Assembly (NCBI RefSeq): GCF_035046485.1
Contig: NC_085138.1
Location: 18,543,440-18,607,439, forward strand
DNA length: 64,000 nt
From: Aedes albopictus
Taxonomy: Eukaryota; Arthropoda; Insecta; Diptera; Culicidae
Direction of reading: 5' to 3'
Both the position numbers and the translations under genes were made by a program. This document shows positions 30,542 to 42,121 of this stretch, in pieces. Position 1 is the first letter of the stretch, and each line of letters starts with the position of its first letter. A model generated the notes under the pieces. That model made no database searches and was not told the DNA's origin. It worked only from the letters and a program-made list of their open reading frames with translations.

Positions 30542-31790
30542 TGTCACCTCCCCTAAGAAAGGTTGCATGAGACAGGGACAAATACGGTAGAAAAGAAACT
30601 GGAGAGTATTGATTCCAAAACTCAAGAACCAATCAAGGAAATCTACCAGGTTCAGGTACTTGGGAACCATAGAAGTATGAAATCGAGTCATTCCATGGCA
30701 AAATAAAAGCATACATTTTACATATGAAAATTAGTAGTGGTTTATTACTTACTGTTATGGTTTCTACTTAAACCTAATGTGGGGGTGTATGTGTCAGTCT
30801 GTAGAGTATCCCTCGGCGGCTGCAGAACTGGGGGTCTGTCCGGACAGAAGCTGGTTATGCCGGCAATCCTGCCGACCACTCCGTATCAGAACCCACGGTT
30901 GCTGGTCCGACATGGAGATGCACCACACTGGATTGATGGCCAGCATTGCCATCGATATGGGTTGAAAGAAAGGCCTGAATAGAGGAGGCATATGAGGGGC
31001 ACATAAATCACCATGCAAAGACATATTTTTGGATAGGCTCTAGCTCACTCAACTTAGTTTCAGGCTTACCGATCTCAAAACTATCACCACTCTACTCCAT
31101 CACTGCATGCACTTGGGGTTTTGTGGTAATTGGCTGTAGAATACAAAGTAGTGATAAAAACTATCCCTTTTCTCACTGTACACTATTGCTACCTCAAGGT
31201 GAGCACAAAAAGGCCCAATCCCCTTCATTTAATCACTTCACCACAATCCAGTACACTATCGCGTTATCCGATACCAGTCAGGTAAAAACTATTATTGGCG
31301 CGCGCACTATGCTCTAACCTGCTTAACGATTAACTGGCTACTGATGGACACCGCAAATATCAGGACAGTATATCGGCGTAGGTAGTTTTCTGATTGCTAC
31401 ATGCTGATGGGTGGCGATAACAGTGATGAGAGTTAAAGAGATGAAGAGATTAGCCGTTGCGAGAGAACCTCTGTTAACTAGGGTTCCTGCTATCCATTTA
31501 TGGCAGTGATGTGTCTATGGGTTTACAGTATAGAGATCGGAATATGTGCTCTCCCTCGCCTCTATTCGTGCAAATAATGACCTTTGTGCCTTCTTGATTC
31601 TCCAAAAGCACAGATGTGTTTTCGACATGACAGGGTATGGCTAATCCGAGATTGTGTTCTGTTGTTCTGTTGTGAGTGTGATGTATTTTGAACATGGTAA
31701 GATAATCTATCCCTCTATTTTGTATGGCAGACTGTGAGCTAATTTGATGCTCTCGCGATACAAGCTATCATGGTCTTGGGTAAGGTTACA
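30542..31790 (-). repeat. 3' LTR of element 2
   Basis: In element orientation it begins TGTAACCTTACCC and ends AGGGGAGGTGACA. It matches 37942-39190 in length and sequence. Confidence 0.95.
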
Positions 31791-32619
31791 ATACCCCCAC
31801 ACCAGACTGAAATACAGGGATTACATCTCTGTATGGCAGTGGCCTTTTCTTACCATGAGCAAAATCCAATCACATGACCGACAAAAGCCGACCTTGTAAA
31901 GTAGTGTAAGGTGTCGTCAAGTGTAATCCGTTAATCCACACAAAGTACATTCTTGTCAGGGCAAAATGTTGATATCTCATATGCCAATGGACGGTTGTTT
32001 ACCAGATAGGCTATTGTTTTACTGGCTAGGTTTCAGCTCAATCTGAGTTTGAACAATAGTGGCTCACATCAACCAGGAACAGATCTGTGGTTATTCGTAG
32101 TTATTCGATGTGGCCATATAGATTTAGTTAACGTTTGGATCTCTTTGTTTCATTTCGCAGACAACTGAAGGTTGTGTTTCTGCTTAGCAGAGGAGCCTCA
32201 AAATTTAATACCAAGGAAGTTTATTCAAATTACAAACATACAAATGATTCCAACAAAAAATTCACTTACTTCTCCAGACATTCAAAAATCTACACATAAT
32301 ACACACTATTTCTTCTCGATCATCAACTTCAAAAACAGATTTTCTATCTGCTTATTTCTACACGCATACGAATTCTCTTCTAAACCTAACGCAATCTCTC
32401 GGTTGATTAAAACTCTCAGATATACACGAACTTTATACTTAATCTTCGCGGACTCTCGGTGATCACCATTTCCTCGAACATTCAATTCCCCTATCAAATC
32501 TCTCATTTTCGCACACGGTCCTTACTAACTCAACAAACACGTATTTCACAATCACTCAATTACACAAAAAAAGCACTTATACTCGACGACATTTTCACGC
32601 ATATAAAACTAAATCTCAC
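31791..32619 (-). other. Purine tract and non-coding 3' region of element 2
   Basis: GTGTGGGGGTAT on the minus strand lies against the LTR (31791-31802) and is the likely plus-strand primer. The remaining 0.8 kb has no minus-strand frame, so there is no envelope gene. Confidence 0.7.
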
Positions 32620-35600
32620 TTATTCCGGAATCAAATCTTGCGCTGCAAACACTCCTAAATTTCTTCCTTCCTCATCTTCTAATTCATACGATGTTGCTCC
32701 TCTTCTAGCTATTATTTTACAGGGAACGTAGACAGGACCAAGTTTGGCTGAATAATGATCAGCTGCACTTGAAATTTTGAAGTTCTTCTTATAAACTTTT
32801 TGACCAATGTTGAAGGCAGGTGGTAAACCTTTATGCTTGCTATCATAATTCTTTTTGTATTTTTCAAACTGTTTTTTATTGTTCTTAACGACCTGTTCAT
32901 ATACCGAACCCAGAGCTGCTTCTCGGCGTTGGACGAATTGATCAGCTGACGGATCAGAAGTGTGCCTATCTTGAAGATGGTCCCTTCCATCAACTACCGA
33001 CTCGTATCCATGCACTAAGAAGAAGGGTGTGAATCCCGTAGACGAATGCTTGGTGTTATTGATAGCAAACTCAATGTCAGGAATCTTAGAATCCCAGACA
33101 CGATGATCGTCCTGGCAATATGAGCGAATGCAAGCTAAAATGACTCTGTTCACTCGTTCAACAGGGTTATTTTGACAGTGTCTTCTACTGTTTTTAAAAT
33201 GATGGACATGAAACTTAGACAACAAATCTTGAAACTTATTAGCTAAAAACGTTACAGCATTATCTGAAATTAACACTTGTGGAGCACCATATTTCAAAAA
33301 CCATTCACATTTAATTAACTGACTTAAACTTCCAACACTAATCTTTCTAACAGGAAACAAACGAACATATTTAGTGAACACATCCAAACAAACTAACAAA
33401 TCACTATTTCCCGACTTACTACGGACAAAGCCACTAATATAATCCATAGCAATCATCTGAAATGGGCGAGTAGCATTCTTTTGCTCTCCCATTGGAGGAA
33501 TTGTGGCAATAGTCGAATGCTTCGACTGCTTGCAAATGCCGCATTTAGATAAAACTCGTTTGACATCGACTTTCATCTTAGGCCAGTAATATCTTAATTT
33601 AATTCGCTCTAGGGTCTTCTCTGTCCCAAGATGCATTAATTTGGCATGCTCATCTTCAACTAGTTGCGCCATCTTGTCAGGTGGCACAACCATTTTCCAT
33701 TCCAGTCGTCCCATATCAAAAGGGGATCTGGAAGTGACAAACTTATACAAGTCGCCGTTTTCAATTTTAAAGTTCTGGTATTTTTCTGGAGTGTCACTGA
33801 CTTTCTTCTTCAAATCATTGTACCATTTTGAAGTGGAATTTTCAAAGATGGCACACACAGCTCGACTCAGGGCATCACAAACCACATTATCACGCCCTTT
33901 CCTATGCTTAATAGTCATATCAAATTCCTGCAATTTTACTGACCATCGTGACAGTCTAGAACTCGGACGCCACTTTGAGTTGCAGATAAATGTCACTGCG
34001 GAGCAATCAGTTATTAATGTAAAGTGCGAGCCTTCCACGTAACATCTGAAATGCTCAATTGCTTCAAGAGCGGCTAAACCTTCCTTATCGGTGGGCCCAT
34101 ATTTCTTTTCACAGGCACTGAGCTTTCGTGAGAAGTAGGCAATAATGTGTTCTTTACCATCCAACTCCTGCGTTAGTATGCCTGCTATTGCCACATCACT
34201 AGCGTCGGTTTGAATAGTAAATTCTTTTGTCCAGTCGGGATTGGCTAAGACTGGCTCCGAGATCAAACATTCTTTCAGTTTGATAAATGCCTGTTCGGAT
34301 TTATCATTCCACCTAATCTTCTTTGGCTTGCCTTTCAGCAAGTCAGAGATAGGGGCCGATATACCGCTAAAGTTCGGGATGAAGTTGCGATAGTATCCCG
34401 CCATCCCTAAGAATCTGCGAATCTCCTTTGGAGTTTGCGGTCGAGCAAACTTGGAGATCGCAGTAACTCTTTCAGGGTTCGGCTGGTAACCGTTCTCTGA
34501 AAGAATAAAACCTAAATATTTTATTCTTTTCAGGCAGAATTTGCACTTAGCCAAATTTACAGAGAGGTTAGCTTCTCTTAAACAATCAGCGACTATTTTA
34601 AGATACTTAATGTGATCTTTGAAGGTTCTTGTTGCGATGATTATATCGTCGAGGTAAGAAAAGATGAATGGTTCGTAGAGCCCTTCTTTTAGAACTCTAT
34701 CAAGGATCCGAGACATAGTAGCACTGCTATTGATAAGTCCAAAAGGTAGCCTTTTGTATTGGAAAAGACCCCTACCAATAATCTTGAAACTCGTGAATTT
34801 CTTTGAGCTTTCCGCAAGCTTAACCTGCAGAAAAGATTCCTTCAGATCCAGAACCGAAAAGTAGCGATTCTTACCTAAATTGTTCAAAATTCTCATGGAA
34901 CTTGCTAGAGGATATGCATCTCTAACAGTTTTTGCATTCAGTTTACGGGCATCTAGGCATAGCCTCATATCACCATTTTCTTTGGTAACTGGTACCACTT
35001 GCAAGGCCCAATTAGAATTGGAAGGTTCAATGATGTCTAAATCTAATAAACGATTAATTTCAACATTGACTTTCTCTTGGATTGTAGGGGACCATGGATG
35101 GGGGTTCAAATGAATTGCGTTGCTATCAGTGAGCTCAATGCTATGCTCCATAACATTGCAAGCTTCTAGAGTGCCAGGCTCTGATACTTTGAAGCTTTTT
35201 TTTACTGATTCTAGTAGTTCAGTCTCTTCCGCATCGAGGATGTGGGAAGCTGGCTGAATTTCGTTACTTGATTCCACATTACAAGTGTTAAATTTATCAA
35301 TCCCTTCAACGTCATCGAAAGTTAGCTTGATGTTGAAAAGTTTAAAAAAGTCCATTCCTAAAATGCAACGAGTTCCAAGCTCAGGGACAACTAAACAGGG
35401 CAAAATTTTTGTTGTTTGATTGACTGTAAATGGAACGTCAACAAATCCATTGATTTGCATTGGCTCCCCACTGGCAGTTGAAATTTTGATGTCTTTGTTC
35501 AGATCTTGAATTTGCAAAAAGCTGGTTAAATTTCCAAAGTGTTCTCCAACTAATGACACATTACTTCCACTGTCCAATAACCCGTGCAACTGAAATCCCA

Positions 35601-35823
35601 AAACGCTAAATTTCAAAAAATATCTGGCATCATTATCCAAATTTATAAAAATTGTCTCAATTTGATGAAAATAACCAGCAAAGTTACATGGCTCATCATT
35701 TTCATGTTCCTCAATGGTACAATCTGTATTGTCTTCAAATTCCGAAATGATTTGTTGAAATGTTTCTGCGGTTTGTGTGTTTTGACTCAAACCTGGAGGA
35801 ATTTCTGAGGTTGGGAAAATCAC
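32620..35823 (-). CDS. pol: Pol polyprotein of Ty3/gypsy element 2 (protease, RT, RNase H, integrase)
   Basis: The frame has 1067 codons counting from a GTG at 35823. It is open further upstream through the slippery site at 35847-35853, so the GTG is not a true start. The protease motif is LLDSGSN (82-88). The RT has RLCLDARKLN (287-296) and YLDD (390-393). The first RT aspartate block reads DLKESFLQ where most relatives have an AF pair. RNase H has TDAS (539-542), and the integrase zinc finger is H726, H731, C761, C764. The catalytic triad is D794, D854 and E889. The frame is undamaged. As the template for an enzyme set, it is in the same condition as element 1. Confidence 0.95.
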   Translation of the reverse strand: MIFPTSEIPPGLSQNTQTAETFQQIISEFEDNTDCTIEEHENDEPCNFAGYFHQIETIFINLDNDARYFLKFSVLGFQLHGLLDSGSNVSLVGEHFGNLTSFLQIQDLNKDIKISTASGEPMQINGFVDVPFTVNQTTKILPCLVVPELGTRCILGMDFFKLFNIKLTFDDVEGIDKFNTCNVESSNEIQPASHILDAEETELLESVKKSFKVSEPGTLEACNVMEHSIELTDSNAIHLNPHPWSPTIQEKVNVEINRLLDLDIIEPSNSNWALQVVPVTKENGDMRLCLDARKLNAKTVRDAYPLASSMRILNNLGKNRYFSVLDLKESFLQVKLAESSKKFTSFKIIGRGLFQYKRLPFGLINSSATMSRILDRVLKEGLYEPFIFSYLDDIIIATRTFKDHIKYLKIVADCLREANLSVNLAKCKFCLKRIKYLGFILSENGYQPNPERVTAISKFARPQTPKEIRRFLGMAGYYRNFIPNFSGISAPISDLLKGKPKKIRWNDKSEQAFIKLKECLISEPVLANPDWTKEFTIQTDASDVAIAGILTQELDGKEHIIAYFSRKLSACEKKYGPTDKEGLAALEAIEHFRCYVEGSHFTLITDCSAVTFICNSKWRPSSRLSRWSVKLQEFDMTIKHRKGRDNVVCDALSRAVCAIFENSTSKWYNDLKKKVSDTPEKYQNFKIENGDLYKFVTSRSPFDMGRLEWKMVVPPDKMAQLVEDEHAKLMHLGTEKTLERIKLRYYWPKMKVDVKRVLSKCGICKQSKHSTIATIPPMGEQKNATRPFQMIAMDYISGFVRSKSGNSDLLVCLDVFTKYVRLFPVRKISVGSLSQLIKCEWFLKYGAPQVLISDNAVTFLANKFQDLLSKFHVHHFKNSRRHCQNNPVERVNRVILACIRSYCQDDHRVWDSKIPDIEFAINNTKHSSTGFTPFFLVHGYESVVDGRDHLQDRHTSDPSADQFVQRREAALGSVYEQVVKNNKKQFEKYKKNYDSKHKGLPPAFNIGQKVYKKNFKISSAADHYSAKLGPVYVPCKIIARRGATSYELEDEEGRNLGVFAAQDLIPE

Positions 35824-35828
35824 CTCCT

Positions 35829-37385
35829 TTAATTTCCCCTTCTCTGGTTTTTTGCCTCACAGAATGGACATTCCTCGTAATGAAACTCAGGAAGACCACA
35901 TATGCAGCAAAATACATTGCGCCTTGAAAAACATTTAGTAAAGTGATGACCAAATCTTCTACAATTGAAGCAAACTCGTCGATCAGGAACTCTGTAATGC
36001 CTCAGGATATCATCTAAGGACAACTCCCTCCATCCACAATCTGGCTGGTATTCCTGTTGAAAGTTTTGATTACTGTTGTAGTTGGGATTGTTTCTAGGTC
36101 TATTGTTCTGTGGGTTTGAGTTTTGATGTGAACTGTTTTGATTGTTTCTACTATTGCTTTGATTGGGTTGCTGAGTACGCTGTTGATTATTGTGACTATT
36201 GTTGGTTGCTGATGCTCTGACATTGGAATTGCTGGGATTGTTATTGAAATTTACTTCATTAATTTTTTGGTTTTCAAATGAAAGCACAAATTTGTTCATA
36301 ATCGATTCATTATTATTATCAATTCGAGTGCACAGTTGTTCTAAAGTGTGCAAGTCCTTGACGTCTACCAAGGCCAGTCGGTCTCGGTAGATGGGCCTCA
36401 TTGTGTGCCACATTATATCAAATTTGTCTTCTTCAGACATTGGAGTAGTTCTGCACAAAAAGAACTGCTCCATTCGAACTAAAAAGTTCGAAAATAGTTC
36501 AGATTTAGCTTGGAACATTGAAAATGAACGCACTTTCACGTAATGATCAATGTTACTCGGCAAAAATTGGTGTCTTAAGGCCTGGATGAAGTAATCCCAG
36601 GTTTTGTTGCGCAAGGTTGGCCATTTTGCAACAAACCAATCTTGAGCAGGTCCCACTAATAGAAAATGGGCTGATTCAAAAAGTTCCTCCTTAGAGATCT
36701 TCTCAGAATGTGCGAAAAATTCAACTCTTCTAAGAAAAAGATTCAATCCAATTCCATTGTCATTTCCGGCATATTTGATTGGCCATTGTGAAACTGGCAG
36801 TGATTTCCTACTATTCGGAGTACTATTTGGAAGGTTGAAAAATAAAGGGTTATTTGACAATGCAGGATTTGAAAATTGAGATTTTATGTTGAATCCCGGT
36901 GGAAGAAATTGAACCGAATCATTTTCATCCTCGATTAGTACCACATTAGGATCGAAATTCAAATCCAAATCTGGAGCACCATTTTGCTCCGGTGATTTAT
37001 CGGTGGAGATCTTTTTCTTAGTACCCGTGTACTTTTCAAGTGATCTCATTTGTTCGCGATTAGAAACTAAATTTTCACCGTGATTTACGTTTTCGCGTGG
37101 AATTACCGGTGGCGGCGGCGGCGGTGGAATTGTATGCCTCTCAGGTTCAACATTATTCTTACGCGCGCGGTTATCACGTTCATTTTCAATTACTGAATCC
37201 GTAGTTTGTCTCGCTTTTTGTTCATACACCTCATTCAATCTGTCCCGAAATGTGGGTGAGATTGTGAGCCTTCGTACTTCGCGCTGACTCATTTTCCTAA
37301 TGCTCATAACCGGACTAGTGTCCTCTTCTTGATCAAAACCAATTAAACTATTCGCGGTGTTTTCACTTTCTACGCTTTGCTCCAT
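35829..37385 (-). CDS. gag: Gag of Ty3/gypsy element 2, with a Q/N-rich segment
   Basis: This frame has 518 codons from ATG at 37385. Residues 1-190 are polar and include a proline run. A capsid-type region follows (WPIKYAGNDNG ... VGPAQDWFVAKWP ... RHQFLPSNIDH). Residues about 375-445 are dominated by Asn, Gln and Ser, which would score as prion-like. The end holds the zinc knuckle CFNCRRFGHHFTKC (472-485) and a second Cys-rich part CCICGLPEFHYEECPFC, parallel to element 1. It should form particles and bind RNA. Gag ends six codons after the slippery AAA AAC, and a small share of ribosomes should continue into pol. Confidence 0.93.
   Translation of the reverse strand: MEQSVESENTANSLIGFDQEEDTSPVMSIRKMSQREVRRLTISPTFRDRLNEVYEQKARQTTDSVIENERDNRARKNNVEPERHTIPPPPPPPVIPRENVNHGENLVSNREQMRSLEKYTGTKKKISTDKSPEQNGAPDLDLNFDPNVVLIEDENDSVQFLPPGFNIKSQFSNPALSNNPLFFNLPNSTPNSRKSLPVSQWPIKYAGNDNGIGLNLFLRRVEFFAHSEKISKEELFESAHFLLVGPAQDWFVAKWPTLRNKTWDYFIQALRHQFLPSNIDHYVKVRSFSMFQAKSELFSNFLVRMEQFFLCRTTPMSEEDKFDIMWHTMRPIYRDRLALVDVKDLHTLEQLCTRIDNNNESIMNKFVLSFENQKINEVNFNNNPSNSNVRASATNNSHNNQQRTQQPNQSNSRNNQNSSHQNSNPQNNRPRNNPNYNSNQNFQQEYQPDCGWRELSLDDILRHYRVPDRRVCFNCRRFGHHFTKCFSRRNVFCCICGLPEFHYEECPFCEAKNQRRGN
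35847..35853 (-). promoter_or_regulatory. -1 ribosomal frameshift heptamer A AAA AAC (element 2)
   Basis: Minus-strand gag codons GCA AAA AAC CAG contain the same heptamer in the same phase as element 1. The -1 frame is open from here into pol. Confidence 0.85.
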
Positions 37386-37941
37386 TAGTGTCCTTTCACT
37401 TTAATTGCACTTTTCTTCTTCTCTATTAAAGATTTCCTAAAACGATTATTCTTGAAATCACTTAAACGATGGTATTTGAGATCGGCCAATCTATTCACTA
37501 TCCTAAAAACTGTGTGTGTAAAAATATGAAAAAATGTAAGGAAGTTCAGTGAAATATTAATGGAATTCAGTAAGAAATATAATAATTCATGTTTGATAAA
37601 AATCTGTTTAAATTCAACTTATTTCAATATTCAATTCATTGTGCTAAAAACTATTAATCTATTTACATATGTACAACTTCTTGCCAAAAGTTCAAGAGGA
37701 TTGCAAGAATTCATTTTCTAATTTCTCCAAAATGACGATTTCCGAAATTCAATATAAAATTCAAAATGGACTTAATCTAAAGAAATCTAAAAAAAACTAT
37801 TATATACATATTTACAAAACCATCCACCATTGCATATGAAAATTCAAAAGTTGCTTTCTTATAAGCGAATGACTCCATGATAGAAAAACTTCGTCAAAAT
37901 TGGTAATCCACTGTACAGTTACATTTACGTTGGGCGCCATT
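37386..37941 (-). other. 5' leader of element 2 with primer-binding site
   Basis: The leader is 556 bases. TGGCGCCCAACG on the minus strand (37928-37939) begins two bases after the 5' LTR and is a typical tRNA primer site. The spacing is the same as in element 1. Confidence 0.78.
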
Positions 37942-39190
37942 TGTCACCTCCCCTAAGAAAGGTTGCATGAGACAGGGACAAATACGGTAGAAAAGAAACT
38001 GGAGAGTATTGATTCCAAAACTCAAGAACCAATCAAGGAAATCTACCAGGTTCAGGTACTTGGGAACCATAGAAGTATGAAATCGAGTCATTCCATGGCA
38101 AAATAAAAGCATACATTTTACATATGAAAATTAGTAGTGGTTTATTACTTACTGTTATGGTTTCTACTTAAACCTAATGTGGGGGTGTATGTGTCAGTCT
38201 GTAGAGTATCCCTCGGCGGCTGCAGAACTGGGGGTCTGTCCGGACAGAAGCTGGTTATGCCGGCAATCCTGCCGACCACTCCGTATCAGAACCCACGGTT
38301 GCTGGTCCGACATGGAGATGCACCACACTGGATTGATGGCCAGCATTGCCATCGATATGGGTTGAAAGAAAGGCCTGAATAGAGGAGGCATATGAGGGGC
38401 ACATAAATCACCATGCAAAGACATATTTTTGGATAGGCTCTAGCTCACTCAACTTAGTTTCAGGCTTACCGATCTCAAAACTATCACCACTCTACTCCAT
38501 CACTGCATGCACTTGGGGTTTTGTGGTAATTGGCTGTAGAATACAAAGTAGTGATAAAAACTATCCCTTTTCTCACTGTACACTATTGCTACCTCAAGGT
38601 GAGCACAAAAAGGCCCAATCCCCTTCATTTAATCACTTCACCACAATCCAGTACACTATCGCGTTATCCGATACCAGTCAGGTAAAAACTATTATTGGCG
38701 CGCGCACTATGCTCTAACCTGCTTAACGATTAACTGGCTACTGATGGACACCGCAAATATCAGGACAGTATATCGGCGTAGGTAGTTTTCTGATTGCTAC
38801 ATGCTGATGGGTGGCGATAACAGTGATGAGAGTTAAAGAGATGAAGAGATTAGCCGTTGCGAGAGAACCTCTGTTAACTAGGGTTCCTGCTATCCATTTA
38901 TGGCAGTGATGTGTCTATGGGTTTACAGTATAGAGATCGGAATATGTGCTCTCCCTCGCCTCTATTCGTGCAAATAATGACCTTTGTGCCTTCTTGATTC
39001 TCCAAAAGCACAGATGTGTTTTCGACATGACAGGGTATGGCTAATCCGAGATTGTGTTCTGTTGTTCTGTTGTGAGTGTGATGTATTTTGAACATGGTAA
39101 GATAATCTATCCCTCTATTTTGTATGGCAGACTGTGAGCTAATTTGATGCTCTCGCGATACAAGCTATCATGGTCTTGGGTAAGGTTACA
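37942..39190 (-). repeat. 5' LTR of element 2
   Basis: 1249 bp, identical in length to 30542-31790 and apparently in sequence. Confidence 0.95.
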
Positions 39191-39194
39191 AGTT

Positions 39195-39900
39195 TTCGCG
39201 TGCGCGCGTGTACGATATCAACAACCCCGGCCGGTCCTCATAATTTTCGCCACAGAAATAAACGGTCGTCATTTGCAGCGAGCTGTTCACCGCGGTCGGT
39301 TGGATGCGGACATACGACTGCACCGCAGGCGCAGACTAGTTCACTGCTCCGCTAATACCTATACGTTGAGGTAGCTGACTTGCGGTGCGCGGTGGATGGA
39401 TTTTCATTGGTCGTCGCATCGTCGTCGTCGTGCACTGACTGCTGCAATGCAAACAGCAAGACTCGTTTTGCGTCTTATTTTTGTTCGGTCATTATTTCCC
39501 CGGCGCGCCGTACAGCGATCAACTCAGCTCAACTCGTGCGCACGTCCGCACGCGGTTCGCTTTCGGATCCGTTTGTATGTGAGAAAGAAATTTAGAAAGT
39601 GGAGAGAGTTTTTAATATAAATTTTTATAACTTTAAAGTCGACTGCTCTGCGTTTCGTCGTTCGATAGCTTTTTACATATACGCAAACGACGACGACGTA
39701 AATAGTTGCTCGGTTTTACCTGCCCAATTTGAAGATTACCGATATCGTATGTGCCGTATTTTGTATTCGATTTACATTAAACACATGCAGAGGTATCACA
39801 CTTGATCAAATGCGTCTGAGTTGAATACTCGATTTACCACGGCGTAACGTCCGACTTGACTCGAATGATGGTACAAGTTTTAAAATGATCTCAAAGTGTT
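39195..39900 (+). other. GC-rich gene-free island, possible promoter or first exon
   Basis: Rich in CG dinucleotides compared with the AT-rich flanks, with several short conflicting frames. It contains 'caactcagctcaactcgtgcg' type sequence near 39518, which could hold an initiator. No splice donor decides the matter. Strand is assumed from the host exons at 59 kb. Confidence 0.3.
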
Positions 39901-40273
39901 GAATCATGTTGGCATGTGGTGGTTCATGAGTATATCCGGCCGCAAGAGCTTGAGCGATTGGGTTGATTCAGTTCATAGTCAAACTAGTGATTATGCAATA
40001 GCTTCAACTGTCAGGCACTACCCAGGCTTAGCTGTGAGGAATTCAATAATAAGAAATCAAGACAGTTATCATTTCACCTTACAGTTCGTTTTTCGAGATC
40101 GTGAGCCGATTTTGGAAGAATCCTTTATCTTGTTCAAAGTTTTTTTTTAAATGTTATATAACTTTTAAAGTTAGAGTAAACCGATTCGAGAGACTTTGAT
40201 TTATACGACAATTGTTGATCAAATGATCAATAGGCTTGGGTGTTTTATCCATTTACATGAAAACCATCCAGGG

Positions 40274-40758
40274 TGCCTGTACCAGTTATCGCACCACTTA
40301 AGAAAAACTTTCTACAAAAATAAGAAGAAGACCGACGAATGTAAACAATAAGTCAAATAATTGATTAGTTTTCAAACTTTTCAAACAGGAAAAATATAAA
40401 AAACGGAGCCAAATCTACTGTTAGTATTTATTACGGCGTGTGCCAATGATAGGAACCCTATACCAGTTATAGACACATTTGTTAATTTGGGTTCCACTTC
40501 GCACTATTTACATACATTCCTTATGGGATTTGCCATAACTGGTACACTATGGCGAAATAGGGTGCAAGGAGGCCGAAAAGTTAAAGAAAATGATTTATTC
40601 CTACCATAATGTGAGCAAATAGTGAAGTTTGAATGATTGCAATCATCTTTTGTGATCGTGATCTGTTGTTTACGAATTTTTTCTTGTTGATTTGTATTTT
40701 TAAAGGTTGAAAATCAACTATGGCGAATTTGAGGTACTATAGCCATAACTGGTACACT
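40274..40758. mobile_element. MITE-like repeat with four GTACCAGTTAT motifs, copy 1
   Basis: GTACCAGTTAT or its complement occurs at 40279, 40459 (ATACCAGTTAT), 40536 and 40746. The block 40436-40757 recurs in reverse at 63647-63969 with about 80% identity by eye, including TTCCACTTCGCACTATTTACAT-type text. It is non-coding. Confidence 0.7.
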
Positions 40759-41870
40759 AAGTCTAACTAAAGTTATTTACTTCATTCTCATTGGATGTAA
40801 AAGCTGACCGACGGTGCCAGATCTTGAAACATATCTTCTTAATTACGATATTATCCCGAAGCACATGCAATTTGACAGTCGTCCTAGTCCCAAAGAAGAT
40901 TGGTCAATAAAATAATTGCAATCTCTTTCTTGGAAAAGACATGGTATTGGAATATGATGAGTTTAGTCTTTCAGATGTCACAATTAGTAAATAATGAAAA
41001 CTCCTGCTCACGTAAATGTTTTAAAATCATGAGCATAAATCATGGGCCAATCTAAATGACATAAGCTTCTACATTCCCAAAATGAGTGTGATCACACATT
41101 TTCTTAACTGTATGAAAGGCGCACGAGCGAACTATCAGAAACATAGGTGAAAATGTAAATTTACAATCAAGAGCAAATTTCCGCATTCAACAGCGACTTA
41201 ATCGATTCAAATGCCAAAATCACGCTCGATTAAGTCACCCCAAAAACAAAGGCCCAAATTAATCATGGCCTAGTTTTGTTTTTTTTTTCTTTCCTCGCCA
41301 ACAATTAACACATCACATCGGCGATCTATTCGTGAATCCGATTCCGAACCACATATGTATTCGACTTCCAGCAACACAACGCCTGCTTGAATCGGCCAGG
41401 GCACAACATTGTAAATAAAGTTACGAAACAAGCTAAATATCATCTTGGCGACGACTGCTGCAAAATCGGTTCAGGAAAACCTAAAATGAACGGGTACGCG
41501 TAAAGAAATTCAACGAAACGAAACACAATACAGTCGAATGCGAGCGATTTGCTGGCGTTTGATGGTACTCAGCAGGGGTGCTCAAGCCACTGGTAGGAAT
41601 TTATAAAACCTGAACCAATACGATGTGCTCTTCAACTTGTCAATCGCGGAGATCATAGAAAACAATTTGTTTTGCTGACGGCTGAGTAACTTGTATTTAG
41701 TTGATGAGTTAGACAGGAAACCCGAAATAAATGCCGGTATTCAATTAAAACCTAATTAATGTTGTGATGTTCTGATATCATTTACAATAATTTACTCAAT
41801 AATTTTGTTTATGAAAAATATTGTTTTTAGTTCAAATTCTTGAAGCTCATGTTGTAGCTTCAAACAATGT
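40759..41870. other. About 1.1 kb without recognisable features
   Basis: AT-rich with no long frame, repeat or structured RNA seen. It may be intronic or intergenic. Confidence 0.5.
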
Positions 41871-41874
41871 TTAA

Positions 41875-42121
41875 GGGCGGACGGGACGGTCGACGAAATA
41901 TCCGCCATTGCTCTGTTGCTACTAAGATGGTAATCTCAGATTCTACTTCATATAATGGAACAAAAATCTATCATTGCGTATGCTCACTTGCAGTGCATAT
42001 GCTGATTGTTTTTCAGCCTCATCTGTGCGATAGAAATTGAGATTACCATCTTCAAAATCGCGAGGCAAATTGTTAGAAAGAGAGAGAAGATAGGAAAAAT
42101 AACACAGCGTCCCGATTCACC
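41875..42121. mobile_element. piggyBac-like MITE flanked by TTAA
   Basis: TTAA at 41871-41874 and 42122-42125 flanks termini GGGCGGACGGGACGGTCG and CAGCGTCCCGATTCACC, an imperfect inverted pair. Further inside, AAGATGGTAATCTCA and TGAGATTACCATCTT are exact complements. A TTAA target is characteristic of piggyBac. Confidence 0.65.

Larger units (their letters stand above)
30542..39190 (-). mobile_element. Complete Ty3/gypsy LTR retrotransposon (element 2)
   Basis: Direct repeats of 1249 bp (30542-31790 and 37942-39190) bracket gag and pol on the minus strand, with a 4-bp AGTT target duplication. It has the same layout as element 1: leader with primer site, gag, -1 frameshift, pol, purine tract, LTR, and no env. 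The LTRs appear identical where compared and all short frames inside them repeat exactly. Its proteins are clearly related to element 1 but far from identical, so it is another family of the same lineage. Confidence 0.95.

Noticed and set aside
30737..31317. Frames of 62-81 codons on both strands
   Set aside because: They are LTR sequence of element 2, repeated at 38137-38717.
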